From contig JAZNBA010000043.1 of NCBI GenBank assembly GCA_045586785.1, forward strand, positions 30,040-94,039: DNA of 64,000 bases, written 5' to 3'. Shown piece by piece: positions 52,094 through 61,817 of this stretch (its first letter is position 1; each line of letters begins with the position of its first letter). The DNA comes from UMGS1002 sp045586785 (GTDB lineage: Bacteria; Bacillota; Clostridia; Oscillospirales; CAG-272). The notes under the pieces are model-generated. The model saw only the letters and a list, made by a program, of their open reading frames with translations. It did no database searches and was not told the origin of the DNA. A program made the position numbers and the translations under genes.

Positions 52094-52939
52094 TTACTTG
52101 TTCTCTGCAGCTGTCAACGTATTTTTAAGCAGCATGGTTATAGTCATAGGACCGACTCCGCCCGGCACAGGCGTAATATACGACGCAATAGGCTCTACAG
52201 CCGCATAATCTACGTCTCCAACCAGTTTTCCATCCGGCAGGCGGTTGATACCCACGTCAATAACAACAGCGCCTTCTTTGACCATATCGGATGTTATAAA
52301 GTAAGGTCTGCCAACCGCGCTTACCAATATGTCTGCTCTCTTACATACCTGCGCAAGATCCTTGGTACGGCTGTGACATACAGTAACAGTGCCGTTTGCC
52401 TCAAGCAACAGCATAGCCATAGGCTTACCGACTATGTTGGAACGACCGACAACCACACATTCCTTACCCGCAACCTCAACGCCGCTTCTGCGCAAAAGCT
52501 CCATAACGCCCGCAGGTGTGCAAGGAACAAATGTATAGCCTCCACTCATAACTCGACCTACATTCACGGGATGGAATGCATCCACATCTTTTCGGGGATT
52601 TATCGCCATTATTACCTCGCCCTCATCAAGATGCTTGGGGAGAGGTAGCTGAACCAGTATTCCGTGTATTTTATCATCAGCATTAAGTCTGTCTATCACA
52701 GACTTAAGTGTAGCCATATCTGTTTCTGCAGGCAAAGCGATCTCTTCAGAATAAAATCCTACTTCCTCGCAAGCACGCTTTTTATTTCTTACGTAAACCT
52801 TGGACGCGGGATCCTCTCCCACAATGATAACAGCAAGTCCGGGCTTTTCACCTGTCTTTTCAATATATGCCTTTGTCTGCTCTGCTATTTCAACTCGAAT
52901 CTGAGAAGAAATATCCTTTCCGTCAATTATTTTCGCCAT
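52094..52939 (-). CDS. folD: Bifunctional methylenetetrahydrofolate dehydrogenase/cyclohydrolase FolD
   Basis: A 281-residue FolD. It has the substrate site YVRNKKRACEEVG with the catalytic Lys, QLPLPKHL, DVDAFHPVNVG and the nucleotide-binding VVGRSNIVGKPMA, then PVPGGVGPMT. It interconverts methylene-, methenyl- and formyl-THF, needed for purine synthesis and C1 metabolism. Its start lies inside the end of lgt (17-base overlap). Confidence 0.97.
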   Translation of the reverse strand: MAKIIDGKDISSQIRVEIAEQTKAYIEKTGEKPGLAVIIVGEDPASKVYVRNKKRACEEVGFYSEEIALPAETDMATLKSVIDRLNADDKIHGILVQLPLPKHLDEGEVIMAINPRKDVDAFHPVNVGRVMSGGYTFVPCTPAGVMELLRRSGVEVAGKECVVVGRSNIVGKPMAMLLLEANGTVTVCHSRTKDLAQVCKRADILVSAVGRPYFITSDMVKEGAVVIDVGINRLPDGKLVGDVDYAAVEPIASYITPVPGGVGPMTITMLLKNTLTAAENK

Positions 52940-53978
52940 TTTGAGCGTCCTCGCTTTCTATTTTTTGTTCAGTAACATTCGTCTGATTTGAAGTCGTATC
53001 CAAATCTTCCGAGAGCTGCTTATCCTCTACTTTTTTATCATCATCTTTTTTGGTAGGTAAAACGCGCTTGATAAAGTTCTTATACACCGGCTCATAGTCC
53101 GCCCCCTCAAGTGCTTTGCGGCGAGCAATAACAAGTCCGTATATAAGCAATCCTGCGCCAACTATAAAGCAAATAAAGCCAAGCACCTGAGATATGCGGA
53201 ACACGCCTATATAAAGGCTGTCTGTGCGCAGGCCTTCAATAAACATACGTCCGAATCCGTACCATGTAACGTACATTAAAAACACTTGACCGTCAAATTT
53301 CTTCTTTTTATACAGCCAGTTTATAAGCAAGAATCCCGCAAGATTCCACAGCGACTCATACAAGAACGTGGGATGAACATATATCATTTTTGAGCCCTTC
53401 ATAAGTCCCATTCTCAAAAAATAGAGCAAACTCGACTCTTTAACTACTTCACCGTAAGCTTCTCCGTTTACAAAGTTACCCCAGCGACCGAGTATCTGAC
53501 CTATCATCACAGCAGGTGCGGCTACATCAAGACCTTTGAGCCAATGTATCTTTTTATGACGGCAAACAAGTATGATTGCCAACGCTCCGCCAATTACAGC
53601 GCCATAGATCGCTATACCGCCGTTCCAAATAGCAATTATACTGACAAACGTATCCCACAGTTTAATCTTTCCCTCAGCATTTCTTACAACGAACTCGGAT
53701 ATTCCATCGCCGTAAGTCAGTACGTAATATAATCTTGCGCCAATAACACCGGCGGGGATAGCAAAAATACCCATATCAAGAAGATTATCACCCGAAATTC
53801 CCTCGGTTTTTGCACGTCTATACGCATACCCCAGGGCAAGAATGATGCCCATTGTAATTAATACCGCATACCAACGTATCTCAAACTGTATTCCGAACCA
53901 TTTAAATGATGCGGCAATCTTATTCATCGTAAACTCGCCTATCCCAATTCCGGGAAACGAAACTGTCGTAGTTTCCAT
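52923..53978 (-). CDS. lgt: Prolipoprotein diacylglyceryl transferase Lgt
   Basis: A 351-residue membrane enzyme with about seven transmembrane helices. The Lgt signature is GRWGNFVNGEAYG (about residues 162-174), with the conserved IRWYAVL and HPTFLYESLWN. It adds diacylglycerol to the lipobox Cys of prelipoproteins such as the several in this window. The last 60 residues form an unusual Lys/Asp/Glu/Gln-rich tail, beyond the usual family length. GAGAGG lies upstream. Confidence 0.95.
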   Translation of the reverse strand: METTTVSFPGIGIGEFTMNKIAASFKWFGIQFEIRWYAVLITMGIILALGYAYRRAKTEGISGDNLLDMGIFAIPAGVIGARLYYVLTYGDGISEFVVRNAEGKIKLWDTFVSIIAIWNGGIAIYGAVIGGALAIILVCRHKKIHWLKGLDVAAPAVMIGQILGRWGNFVNGEAYGEVVKESSLLYFLRMGLMKGSKMIYVHPTFLYESLWNLAGFLLINWLYKKKKFDGQVFLMYVTWYGFGRMFIEGLRTDSLYIGVFRISQVLGFICFIVGAGLLIYGLVIARRKALEGADYEPVYKNFIKRVLPTKKDDDKKVEDKQLSEDLDTTSNQTNVTEQKIESEDAQNGENN

Positions 53979-53998
53979 TTTTAATATCCTCTCTTTAT

Positions 53999-55279
53999 TT
54001 AATTCAGCGGCATAATATAAGACACCGCCATATTTTGCTCGTGATACATTTTATCAAACAGCTCAACCACCTCGTCAAACTGTATGGACTCAACAATATC
54101 TGCATCACGTAAAATATCAAGGCCATCAAAAGCATAGTCGATAAGACTATTTGCTATCTCTTCCGTAGAGTCAAATCGCGACACCACATCGCCGATTTTG
54201 CGACGCTTGCACCTCACAAAATCGTTATATAGCAAGCCGTTTCTTCTTTTATCATTTATATGTGATGATATATAATCAACTATCAACTCCGGATTATTCG
54301 CCATACCGCAAAGCTCTGTAAAGGCATAAGTATCCTCAACCGTTCTTCCGACAGAAAAAGGCGAGGTAATAAGACCTTTATCATACAGCTCATTATACAG
54401 ATCCGCAGATGTTGAAAACAGCATTCTCTCAAGAATAGACGCCGTTATATCCTGTCTGTGGCGAAGTGCCGCATCAGCCGCCACATCGCGCTCTTTAAAT
54501 CCTATCGCAAACAGCGGCAACGCCACCTGCATTTGGCGGTATATGCTCTTTTTATAAGGATGATCAAAATCACACTCGATGCACCGTTCAAAATTCTGCG
54601 ATACCGCCCATCCGTCTTGTGCCTCAACCATCCGGGCAACTTTTTCAGGCTCAACATCACCGCAAACAACTATAACCATGTTATTCGAACTGTAGAAGGT
54701 ATTATAGCAACCGTACAGCAATTCGGGGGTTATTTGCGATATTGATTCAGGCGTGCCGCAACCGTTGACTCTAACGGGATGTTCTCGATACAGCGCCGAC
54801 AGCATATTTTCATAACAGACTGCCTCAGGCTCGTCCTCATACATCAAAATTTCCTGCTCAATGATACCACGCTCTTTTTTTACACTTTGTTCAGTAAAAT
54901 ATGGATGCGTCATCATATTAAGCAAGGTAGCAAATGAACCATCAAAATTTGAAGTACAGTTAAACAAATATGCAGTTCTGTCATACGAAGTATAAGCGTT
55001 TGCATCGGCTCCAAGCGATGAGAACTTATCAAATGCATCGCTTCCGTCTTCTTCCGTAAACATTTTGTGCTCTAAAAAATGAGCAATTCCATCCGGTAAT
55101 ATTATTTTACTGCCGCCCGCGATACGATAACTGCGATCCACTGATCCGTATCTTACGGCACAAAGCGCGTAAGTATTGCTCATTTTTTTTGGAAATACGT
55201 ACAGCGTGGGGCGATTTTGTAATTGTATCTTGCAATATTTCTCACCGAGACGTACCGACTCAAACCATTCAGTCTTCAT
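53999..55279 (-). CDS. M16-family zinc peptidase (YmfH-like)
   Basis: A 426-residue pitrilysin-fold protein. The inverted zinc motif is AHFLEHKMF (about residue 70), with a downstream Glu in ERGIIEQEILMYEDEPE. A C-terminal inactive half follows. It is the catalytic member of a pair with the upstream, motif-less M16 protein, as in YmfF/YmfH of Bacillus. It is cytosolic, with no signal peptide. The start overlaps the partner gene by 11 bases. Confidence 0.9.
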   Translation of the reverse strand: MKTEWFESVRLGEKYCKIQLQNRPTLYVFPKKMSNTYALCAVRYGSVDRSYRIAGGSKIILPDGIAHFLEHKMFTEEDGSDAFDKFSSLGADANAYTSYDRTAYLFNCTSNFDGSFATLLNMMTHPYFTEQSVKKERGIIEQEILMYEDEPEAVCYENMLSALYREHPVRVNGCGTPESISQITPELLYGCYNTFYSSNNMVIVVCGDVEPEKVARMVEAQDGWAVSQNFERCIECDFDHPYKKSIYRQMQVALPLFAIGFKERDVAADAALRHRQDITASILERMLFSTSADLYNELYDKGLITSPFSVGRTVEDTYAFTELCGMANNPELIVDYISSHINDKRRNGLLYNDFVRCKRRKIGDVVSRFDSTEEIANSLIDYAFDGLDILRDADIVESIQFDEVVELFDKMYHEQNMAVSYIMPLN

Positions 55280-56561
55280 ATAAGCCTCCGTTCTCAGCGT
55301 TTACAAAAAACACACCGCCAACCGTCCACGTGCTTGCGACGCGGACCACATCCTGCACACTTACCTTAAGTATTCTTTCTATATGCCGGTCTATAGAGGT
55401 ACTAAGTCCCATCGTCGTGCGAATATGGCAAAAGCTCCACATAGAATAAGGTCTGTCGGATATCTGCCTTACAACATTTATCATAGATAGTTTTGCCGCT
55501 TGCAATTCGTCCTCCGAAATATTACCTTTCCGCATCTGATCCAACTGGGTATTTATCTCACGCTCAGTATTTTCACGTTCTTTGGAATCAATTCCTGCAG
55601 ACACATATATTATTCCCTTTTGCTTGTTATACGTTGCTCCGCAGTAATAACAAAGCCCTAAACGCTCACGAACATTCATAAACAGCTTAGATATGGGAGA
55701 TCCACCGAATATTTCAACAGCAACCAAAGTAGCATAATAATCATCGCTATCCGACATTATCGTGCCACCTGCATATATTCCAATTGACAACTTACCTTGC
55801 GTCACCTGCATAGTGCGCTCTTTTCGCACAATGGGGTGCTGCTTTGCACAATAAAAATTCAAAGAATGCACAGGACGATCCTCTTCAACAGCATCTCCAA
55901 AATATAAATCCAACGCATTTGCAACGTTTTCCGCACTGTTGGCGCCAACATAGAAAAATGATAAATTACTTGACTTGGTAAGTTCAAAATAACGTTCACT
56001 GATCATTTTGGGCGTCACACACGTTATATCGTCCACGGAGATACTGTATCCGCAAGGTTCTTCCGCACACATTATCTCTCTGCATTTCTTGGAAGCATAT
56101 GCCGCAGTATCATTATCGTCAGCACGAATACTGTCGCAAAGTGATCTTTTTACTTTATCAAGCTCATTAGCTCTCAAAAAGCCTGCACTGTCTGTCACGG
56201 GATGCAACCATATCTGCGATAAAAGCTCTGCAGCCCCTCGCAGTATTTCACCGTCTGTTCCCACAACGCTGTCCGATAAGAAATCAACGTAAAAATTGAT
56301 CATAAGATTATCGCCCACATATGAGTAATAATAGCCAAGCGATGTACCGAACAAATGCTCACAACGCTTTGCGATTTCTGCATTCGTAGGATAATTAACG
56401 CTGCCGCGCAGCAACACACCCGGAAGCAAGATATCCATAGCCGTTGTTTCGGACGAGATCGGCAGCATATATGTCATCATAAGAATATTTCTTTTGAATC
56501 TATCTGTTTCGAGGACAGACATATCCATATGACCGCCCACAGTTTTATGCAAAACATTCAT
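55269..56561 (-). CDS. M16-like peptidase partner lacking the zinc motif (YmfF-like)
   Basis: A 430-residue M16-fold protein. Where HxxEH should be, it has ILLPGVLLRGS, so it cannot bind zinc there. The C-terminal half keeps the VRERLGLCYYCGA R/Y segment that shapes the substrate chamber of the partner. It is expected to form a heterodimer with the catalytic protein encoded just downstream (11-base overlap). Confidence 0.88.
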   Translation of the reverse strand: MNVLHKTVGGHMDMSVLETDRFKRNILMMTYMLPISSETTAMDILLPGVLLRGSVNYPTNAEIAKRCEHLFGTSLGYYYSYVGDNLMINFYVDFLSDSVVGTDGEILRGAAELLSQIWLHPVTDSAGFLRANELDKVKRSLCDSIRADDNDTAAYASKKCREIMCAEEPCGYSISVDDITCVTPKMISERYFELTKSSNLSFFYVGANSAENVANALDLYFGDAVEEDRPVHSLNFYCAKQHPIVRKERTMQVTQGKLSIGIYAGGTIMSDSDDYYATLVAVEIFGGSPISKLFMNVRERLGLCYYCGATYNKQKGIIYVSAGIDSKERENTEREINTQLDQMRKGNISEDELQAAKLSMINVVRQISDRPYSMWSFCHIRTTMGLSTSIDRHIERILKVSVQDVVRVASTWTVGGVFFVNAENGGLYED

Positions 56562-56686
56562 TATAATCGATAATAAATCCTTATTTTTATATTCCTTATT
56601 ATTTTACAATAAAACGTGTTTTTTTTCAATCCCTTTACAACAAATATTTATAATCATTTTAAGCTATGACCGTTATTTTCAACTCA

Positions 56687-56719
56687 AAAAAGCACGAACC
56701 GTATCAGTTCATGCTTTTT
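56687..56719 (-). terminator. Terminator after the CPBP-tadA operon
   Basis: A 13-bp stem with one mismatch (56687-56699 with 56707-56719) has A-run and T-run ends, directly beyond the tadA stop. Confidence 0.8.
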
Positions 56720-56723
56720 GATA

Positions 56724-57176
56724 TTATTTTGACCGTCTTGCTTTAAAGAAATCACTTAACAACATTCTGCATTCATCTGCCAGAACGCCGCTTACAACCT
56801 CGTATTTATGGTTGAGAGGATATGACATAACATCAAGCGCGCTTCCCAGCGCTCCGAACCTTATATCGGATGCTCCATATACAATTCTATCAACACGCGC
56901 ATTCACTGCGGCGCCTGCGCACATGACACACGGCTCAAGCGTAACATACAGCTCACAGCCAAACAATCTCCACCCACCGCGGACACGACACGCATGTTCA
57001 ATCGCCCTCAACTCAGCGTGAGAAGTAGCGCATTTGTCATTTTCACGAGTGTTAAACGATGTAGCAATTATTTCATCATTATATACTACCACCGCGCCAA
57101 CAGGAACTTCTCCGATTTCCGACGCTTTTTTTGCCGCATCAATAGCGACCAACATATATTTCTCTTCCCGCGTCAT
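56724..57176 (-). CDS. tadA: tRNA adenosine(34) deaminase TadA
   Basis: A 150-residue zinc deaminase. It has the catalytic HAELRAIEHA and the zinc pair EPCVMCAGA, with the TadA-typical VGAVVV and RVDRIVYGASD. It makes inosine at position 34 of tRNA-Arg. The ATG at 57176 overlaps the CPBP stop by 4 bases (ATGA). A longer in-frame start is rejected as it lies deep in that gene. Confidence 0.94.
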   Translation of the reverse strand: MTREEKYMLVAIDAAKKASEIGEVPVGAVVVYNDEIIATSFNTRENDKCATSHAELRAIEHACRVRGGWRLFGCELYVTLEPCVMCAGAAVNARVDRIVYGASDIRFGALGSALDVMSYPLNHKYEVVSGVLADECRMLLSDFFKARRSK

Positions 57177-58174
57177 GATAAGGCCAGCACTCCCCAGGAC
57201 AAAAGCATATATAGCGCCATTTGCGAACAAGATATAACGATAAAAATTATCATTGTAGGAGAAAAGAATCTTTTTGTTGCTATGCCGCCCTTCAACGGAT
57301 ATTCCGTAAATCCTTCATCGGGTTCAAGTATAACGCCAAATCCGCTGTCATTAAACTCTCTCTTGCGGCGGCGTTCTGTACACAGCAAGACGACAGCACA
57401 AATGACACCGCAAATCACCAGCACCGCTTCCATAATCATGCATATTTGGCTGGCACGCTCATATACCAGTCTGTCAAACAGCATCTGCTGAATTACAGAA
57501 ATCAAATTATTAAAGAAATGTATCAGTACACCGCCCCATATAGAACGCGTACGAACATAAACCAATCCCAATACTATGCCCGCTGCCGTAGCATATAGCA
57601 TCTGTGCGGGATTCTGATGCATAAGCCCAAAAAGAACAGCACTAACCACAATAGCATTTGTTTTTCCGTAAGGCAGTATGTTGGACAGCACCATGCCACG
57701 GAAAAGATATTCCTCACAGCAAGCAGGAACAAGCGCACTTGAAATAACCGTCAATATCAATTTATAATTTGCATCGATGGGATCTGATGCAAACATGTCA
57801 TAGTTGAATCCGGCCCATTCCATTATATATGAATTAACATATGCCATAGAAAATACGACCGCAATGCTTGCAACAAGCATAAGCGGAAATTGTTTGGTCA
57901 GCCGTACAGCGTTATAGACAGGGCGAGTATTACGTCCTTTGCTTATTAGCTTGAAAAATCCAACGGGAATCAAAAAGACCGCTAAGTAAGTAACCGAATG
58001 AACAAGACTTTTTAAGATATATGCGCTTTTGCCGTCCATGGTGCGCTCAAATGATACTCCAAGCAACTCAGAACCAACAAACAATGTATTTATCAAAAGT
58101 ACAAACATAAGCATGGCAAAGCCAATACGCAGCATTAAATTTCTATATTCTTTTTCATATATATTATCGGGCAT
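57173..58174 (-). CDS. CPBP-family intramembrane metalloprotease
   Basis: A 333-residue membrane protein with about eight helices. The Abi/CPBP motifs are CEEYLFRG (EExxxR), LFGLMHQN (FxxxH) and LIHFFNN. Members are Rce1-like proteases or bacteriocin-immunity-type proteins; the substrate is unknown. A soluble tail with DEGFTEYP precedes a last helix. It is first in a two-gene operon with tadA, under a strong promoter. Confidence 0.9.
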   Translation of the reverse strand: MPDNIYEKEYRNLMLRIGFAMLMFVLLINTLFVGSELLGVSFERTMDGKSAYILKSLVHSVTYLAVFLIPVGFFKLISKGRNTRPVYNAVRLTKQFPLMLVASIAVVFSMAYVNSYIMEWAGFNYDMFASDPIDANYKLILTVISSALVPACCEEYLFRGMVLSNILPYGKTNAIVVSAVLFGLMHQNPAQMLYATAAGIVLGLVYVRTRSIWGGVLIHFFNNLISVIQQMLFDRLVYERASQICMIMEAVLVICGVICAVVLLCTERRRKREFNDSGFGVILEPDEGFTEYPLKGGIATKRFFSPTMIIFIVISCSQMALYMLLSWGVLALS

Positions 58175-58205
58175 ATATTTCCCTCCGTTAATACTGATTT
58201 ATATT

Positions 58206-58234
58206 ATTATAATCCTAAATTGTCACTTTGTCAA
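58206..58234 (-). promoter_or_regulatory. Consensus sigma-A promoter of the CPBP-tadA operon
   Basis: Perfect TTGACA and TATAAT boxes with a 17-bp spacer on the minus strand, about 35 bp upstream of the start. Confidence 0.85.
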
Positions 58235-58264
58235 CCGGTTTCAGCTTTCTTAAGAATTAAAACA

Positions 58265-58292
58265 AAAAAGGTGCGCAAATACGCACCTTTTT
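58265..58292 (-). terminator. Terminator after the sugar-ABC ATPase gene
   Basis: An 11-bp stem (58265-58275 with 58282-58292), A-run and T-run ends, just beyond the stop at 58303. Confidence 0.85.
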
Positions 58293-58302
58293 AAAATAAT
58301 TA

Positions 58303-59415
58303 TTAGTGAACGATGCAACGCTCGGTGTCCTTGTCGAACAGGTGAATTCTGGAGGTATCGAAAGCAACCTTGATGCTGTCGCCTGCACGAGAAGTGGAAC
58401 GAGCAGATACACGAGCGATGAGGTTGGTCTCGCCGATGGTGATGTAGAGATAGATCTCAGCACCCATAAGCTCGGTAACGTCAACGTATGTATCAACAAC
58501 GCTATCAGCGAATGTAGCAATGTGAACAGGCTCGTCGTGAATACACTCGGGACGGATACCCATAACAACTTCCTGACCAATATAATCCTTAAGAGCAGGA
58601 TTGTTAGCCTTTTCTGCAGGAAGCTTAATTGCGTGGCCTTCAAAGTTGAAGTAAACGTCTTCACCCTTCTTCTCAAGAGTACCGTTGATGAAGTTCATCT
58701 GAGGAGTGCCTATGAAGCCTGCAACGAAGATGTTGCAAGGATAGTCGTACAGGTTCTGAGGAGTATCAACCTGCTGGATCAGACCGTCTTTCATAACAAC
58801 GATTCTAGTAGCCATGGTCATAGCCTCTACCTGGTCGTGAGTAACGTATACGAATGTGGTACCAACTCTCTGATGAAGCTTGGTAAGCTCAGTTCTCATC
58901 GCTGCACGGAGCTTAGCATCGAGGTTGGAAAGAGGCTCGTCAAGAAGGAATACCTTGGGGTTACGGACGATAGCACGACCGAGCGCAACACGCTGCTTCT
59001 GACCACCGGACAGAGCCTTAGGCTTTCTGTCAAGCAGGTGGGTGATATCAAGAATACGAGCAGCCTCTTCAACGCGGCGCTTGATCTCTTCTTTGGGAGT
59101 CTTATTGAGCTTAAGACCGAAAGACATGTTCTCAAATACAGACATATGAGGATACAGAGCGTAGTTCTGGAACACCATCGCGATCTTTCTGTCCTTAGGT
59201 GCAACGTCGTTAACCAGCTGGTCACCGATGAAAAGCTCACCCTCGGTTATCTCTTCAAGACCTGCGATCATACGAAGAGTAGTGGTCTTACCGCAACCGG
59301 AAGGACCAACAAGTACCAGGAACTCTTTGTCCTTTACTTCGAGGTTGAAATCGGATACTGCGGTAACGCCGCCGGGATACTTCTTATAAAGGTGCTTAAA
59401 AGACAAACTTGCCAT
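58303..59415 (-). CDS. Multi-sugar ABC transporter ATPase (MalK/MsmX/UgpC type)
   Basis: A 370-residue importer ATPase. Walker A is GPSGCGKTT (about residue 38), then the Q-loop FQNYALYPHMSV, signature LSGGQKQRVALGRA, Walker B VFLLDEPLSNLDAK and the H-loop THDQ. A C-terminal TOBE/MalK regulatory domain follows. There are no permease or binding-protein genes nearby, so it probably serves several sugar importers encoded elsewhere, like MsmX. Codons are GC-rich and biased, which fits high expression. GGAGG lies upstream of the ATG at 59415. Confidence 0.94.
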   Translation of the reverse strand: MASLSFKHLYKKYPGGVTAVSDFNLEVKDKEFLVLVGPSGCGKTTTLRMIAGLEEITEGELFIGDQLVNDVAPKDRKIAMVFQNYALYPHMSVFENMSFGLKLNKTPKEEIKRRVEEAARILDITHLLDRKPKALSGGQKQRVALGRAIVRNPKVFLLDEPLSNLDAKLRAAMRTELTKLHQRVGTTFVYVTHDQVEAMTMATRIVVMKDGLIQQVDTPQNLYDYPCNIFVAGFIGTPQMNFINGTLEKKGEDVYFNFEGHAIKLPAEKANNPALKDYIGQEVVMGIRPECIHDEPVHIATFADSVVDTYVDVTELMGAEIYLYITIGETNLIARVSARSTSRAGDSIKVAFDTSRIHLFDKDTERCIVH

Positions 59416-59631
59416 AATTAAAAAATTCCTCCTTGAATTTGAAGCCGTTGACACCAATCTGCGGTCTCCGGCACATATTAATTTTTAACGTATATATTGT
59501 ACCAAAAAACTCAGAAAATTGGAAGATGTTAATTTCCCAAAATTTCTGCATTTGTTTTGTGCACTTTGCACATACACCGACAACACATGCCTCCCAAAAG
59601 CACACGCCGCCTTCACACAAGCCTTAATAAA

Positions 59632-61794
59632 TTAAGACTCCTTCTGCTTTACACCTTTCATGGAAAGTGATATTTTCTTCTTTTGCAGATCAACGCCAAG
59701 TATTTTTACATTAACAATATCACCAACAGAAACGACCTCCGACGGATGCTTTACAAAACGCTCGGAAAGCTGAGAAACATGAACGAGTCCATCCTGGTGA
59801 ACACCTATATCAACAAAAGCGCCGAAATCTATTACATTGCGGACTGTTCCGGTTAACACCATCCCCTCTTTCAGATCGTTCATATCAAGTATATCGTCAC
59901 GTAACTCGGGAGGCGGCAGGCTGTCACGAACATCGCGACCGGGCTTTTCAAGCTCGCCTATAATATCCATGAGAGTAGGTTCACCTATACCAAGCTTTTC
60001 TGCCACCTTATCTGAGCCTTTTATCTTGACTTTTTCCGCCAATATAGTCAACTTACCCTGCTTAACATCTTCTTCTGTATATCCGAACATATCAAGCAAC
60101 GCTTTAGCAGCAGCGTATGATTCGGGGTGAACACCCGTATTATCAAGTATCTCACAGCTTCCGGGAACTCTCAAAAATCCAGCGCACTGTTCAAACGCCT
60201 TGGCACCGATCTTGGGTACCTTAAGTATCTGAGCACGTGATGTAAATTCCCCGTTTTCCTCACGGTACTTGACTATATTTTTAGCACTGGTAGCATTTAT
60301 ACCCGAAATATACGCCAGCAACGAGTGAGATGCGGTATTAAGGTCAACACCGACGGAGTTTACGCAATCCTCAACAACGCTGGTCAGAGCACCGTCCAGA
60401 CGAGCCGGCTTCATATCATGCTGATACTGACCGACGCCAATAGACTTTGGATCTATTTTAACAAGCTCTGCAAGCGGATCCTGCAGACGTCTTGCAATAG
60501 ATACTGCAGAACGCTGAGTAACGTCAAAATCCGGGAACTCGTCAGCACCAAGTTTGGACGCGGAATAGACAGAAGCTCCCGCCTCGCTTACCATTATATA
60601 TTTAACGTCCTCGGGAATGGACTTAAGCAGGTTGGCAATAAATATCTCGCTCTCCTTGGATGCGGTTCCGTTACCGATAGCAATGACGTTAACACCGTAC
60701 TTGCGAATAAGCCTTGCAACAACACGTCCGCTTTCTTCTATTCTCTCCTGCGGCTTTGTGGGATATATAACGGCAGTATCAAGAACCTTACCGGTCTTAT
60801 CTACAACAGCCAGCTTACATCCGGTGCGGTAACCGGGGTCATATCCCAGCACGGTCTTACCTTTAAGGGGCGACTGCATCAGCAAATGACGCAGGTTGTC
60901 CGCGAACAGCTTTATAGCGCCCTCACTGGCAGAATCGAACATATCATTGCGAATTTCTCTCTCGACACTGGACGCAATAAGTCTGTCATATCCGTCTTCA
61001 ATGGCGGCACGGATATACTGCTCTGCGGGAGTACCGGGATTTGTAATTAGTTTTTTACCGAGATACTTTAGAATAAGCTCACGAGGAGCGTTAAGCGTAA
61101 CCTTAAGGAATTCCTCCTTCTCGCCGCGGTTGATAGCCAAGATTCTGTGACCGGGGATCTTTTTGAGCTTCTCTGCATATTCGTAATACTGTGTATAAAC
61201 TGAATCGCCACTACCGACAGAACCCAATACGCCGTCATCCCATGTCAGCATTCTGATAGTCTTACGGAAATCGGCATTGTCCGAAATGTCTTCAGCGATT
61301 ATATCCATAGCACCGGCAAGTGCCGCCTGAGCATCGCCAACACCCTTTTCGGCATCAACATAGCTCTCTGCACTTTCTTCGATAGAAGGAGAATATGAGG
61401 TCTCCTGTGACATAATAAGCTCTGCCAACGGCTCAAGCCCTCTCTCTCTTGCAACCGACGCACGCGTCTTACGCTTGGGACGGAAGGGACGATAAATATC
61501 ATCAACCTCGGTGATGGTAACCGCGGCATCAATAGCCGCTTCGATCTCGGGAGTAAGCTTTTCCTGCGCCGCGATCAAAGACTTTACCTCTTCCTTGCGT
61601 TTCTCAATGTTGCGCAGATAAGTCAGTCTGTCATCGAGATCGCGTAATATTGTATCATCAAGCGATCCTGTAACTTCTTTACGGTAACGGGCAATAAAAG
61701 GAATGGTATTGCCTTCGTCAATAAGCTCGACAGTACGCTCCACCTGTCCTTTGCCCAGATTAAATTCTTTTGCCAATGCTTCAATAATATCCAT
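59632..61794 (-). CDS. tex: Tex-family RNA-binding transcription accessory protein
   Basis: A 720-residue Tex protein. It has the N-terminal FIARYRKEVTGSLDD helical part, the YqgF-like GYDPGYRTGCKLAVVD, helix-hairpin-helix repeats (NTASHSLLAYISGI, ILKVPKIGAKAFEQCAGFLR) and a C-terminal S1 domain (EGMVLTGTVRNVIDFGAFVDIG). It binds nucleic acid and affects transcription. It lies between the ABC ATPase and uvrB. Confidence 0.95.
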   Translation of the reverse strand: MDIIEALAKEFNLGKGQVERTVELIDEGNTIPFIARYRKEVTGSLDDTILRDLDDRLTYLRNIEKRKEEVKSLIAAQEKLTPEIEAAIDAAVTITEVDDIYRPFRPKRKTRASVARERGLEPLAELIMSQETSYSPSIEESAESYVDAEKGVGDAQAALAGAMDIIAEDISDNADFRKTIRMLTWDDGVLGSVGSGDSVYTQYYEYAEKLKKIPGHRILAINRGEKEEFLKVTLNAPRELILKYLGKKLITNPGTPAEQYIRAAIEDGYDRLIASSVEREIRNDMFDSASEGAIKLFADNLRHLLMQSPLKGKTVLGYDPGYRTGCKLAVVDKTGKVLDTAVIYPTKPQERIEESGRVVARLIRKYGVNVIAIGNGTASKESEIFIANLLKSIPEDVKYIMVSEAGASVYSASKLGADEFPDFDVTQRSAVSIARRLQDPLAELVKIDPKSIGVGQYQHDMKPARLDGALTSVVEDCVNSVGVDLNTASHSLLAYISGINATSAKNIVKYREENGEFTSRAQILKVPKIGAKAFEQCAGFLRVPGSCEILDNTGVHPESYAAAKALLDMFGYTEEDVKQGKLTILAEKVKIKGSDKVAEKLGIGEPTLMDIIGELEKPGRDVRDSLPPPELRDDILDMNDLKEGMVLTGTVRNVIDFGAFVDIGVHQDGLVHVSQLSERFVKHPSEVVSVGDIVNVKILGVDLQKKKISLSMKGVKQKES

Positions 61795-61817
61795 TATTCA
61801 GTACCTTTCTTATAAGT

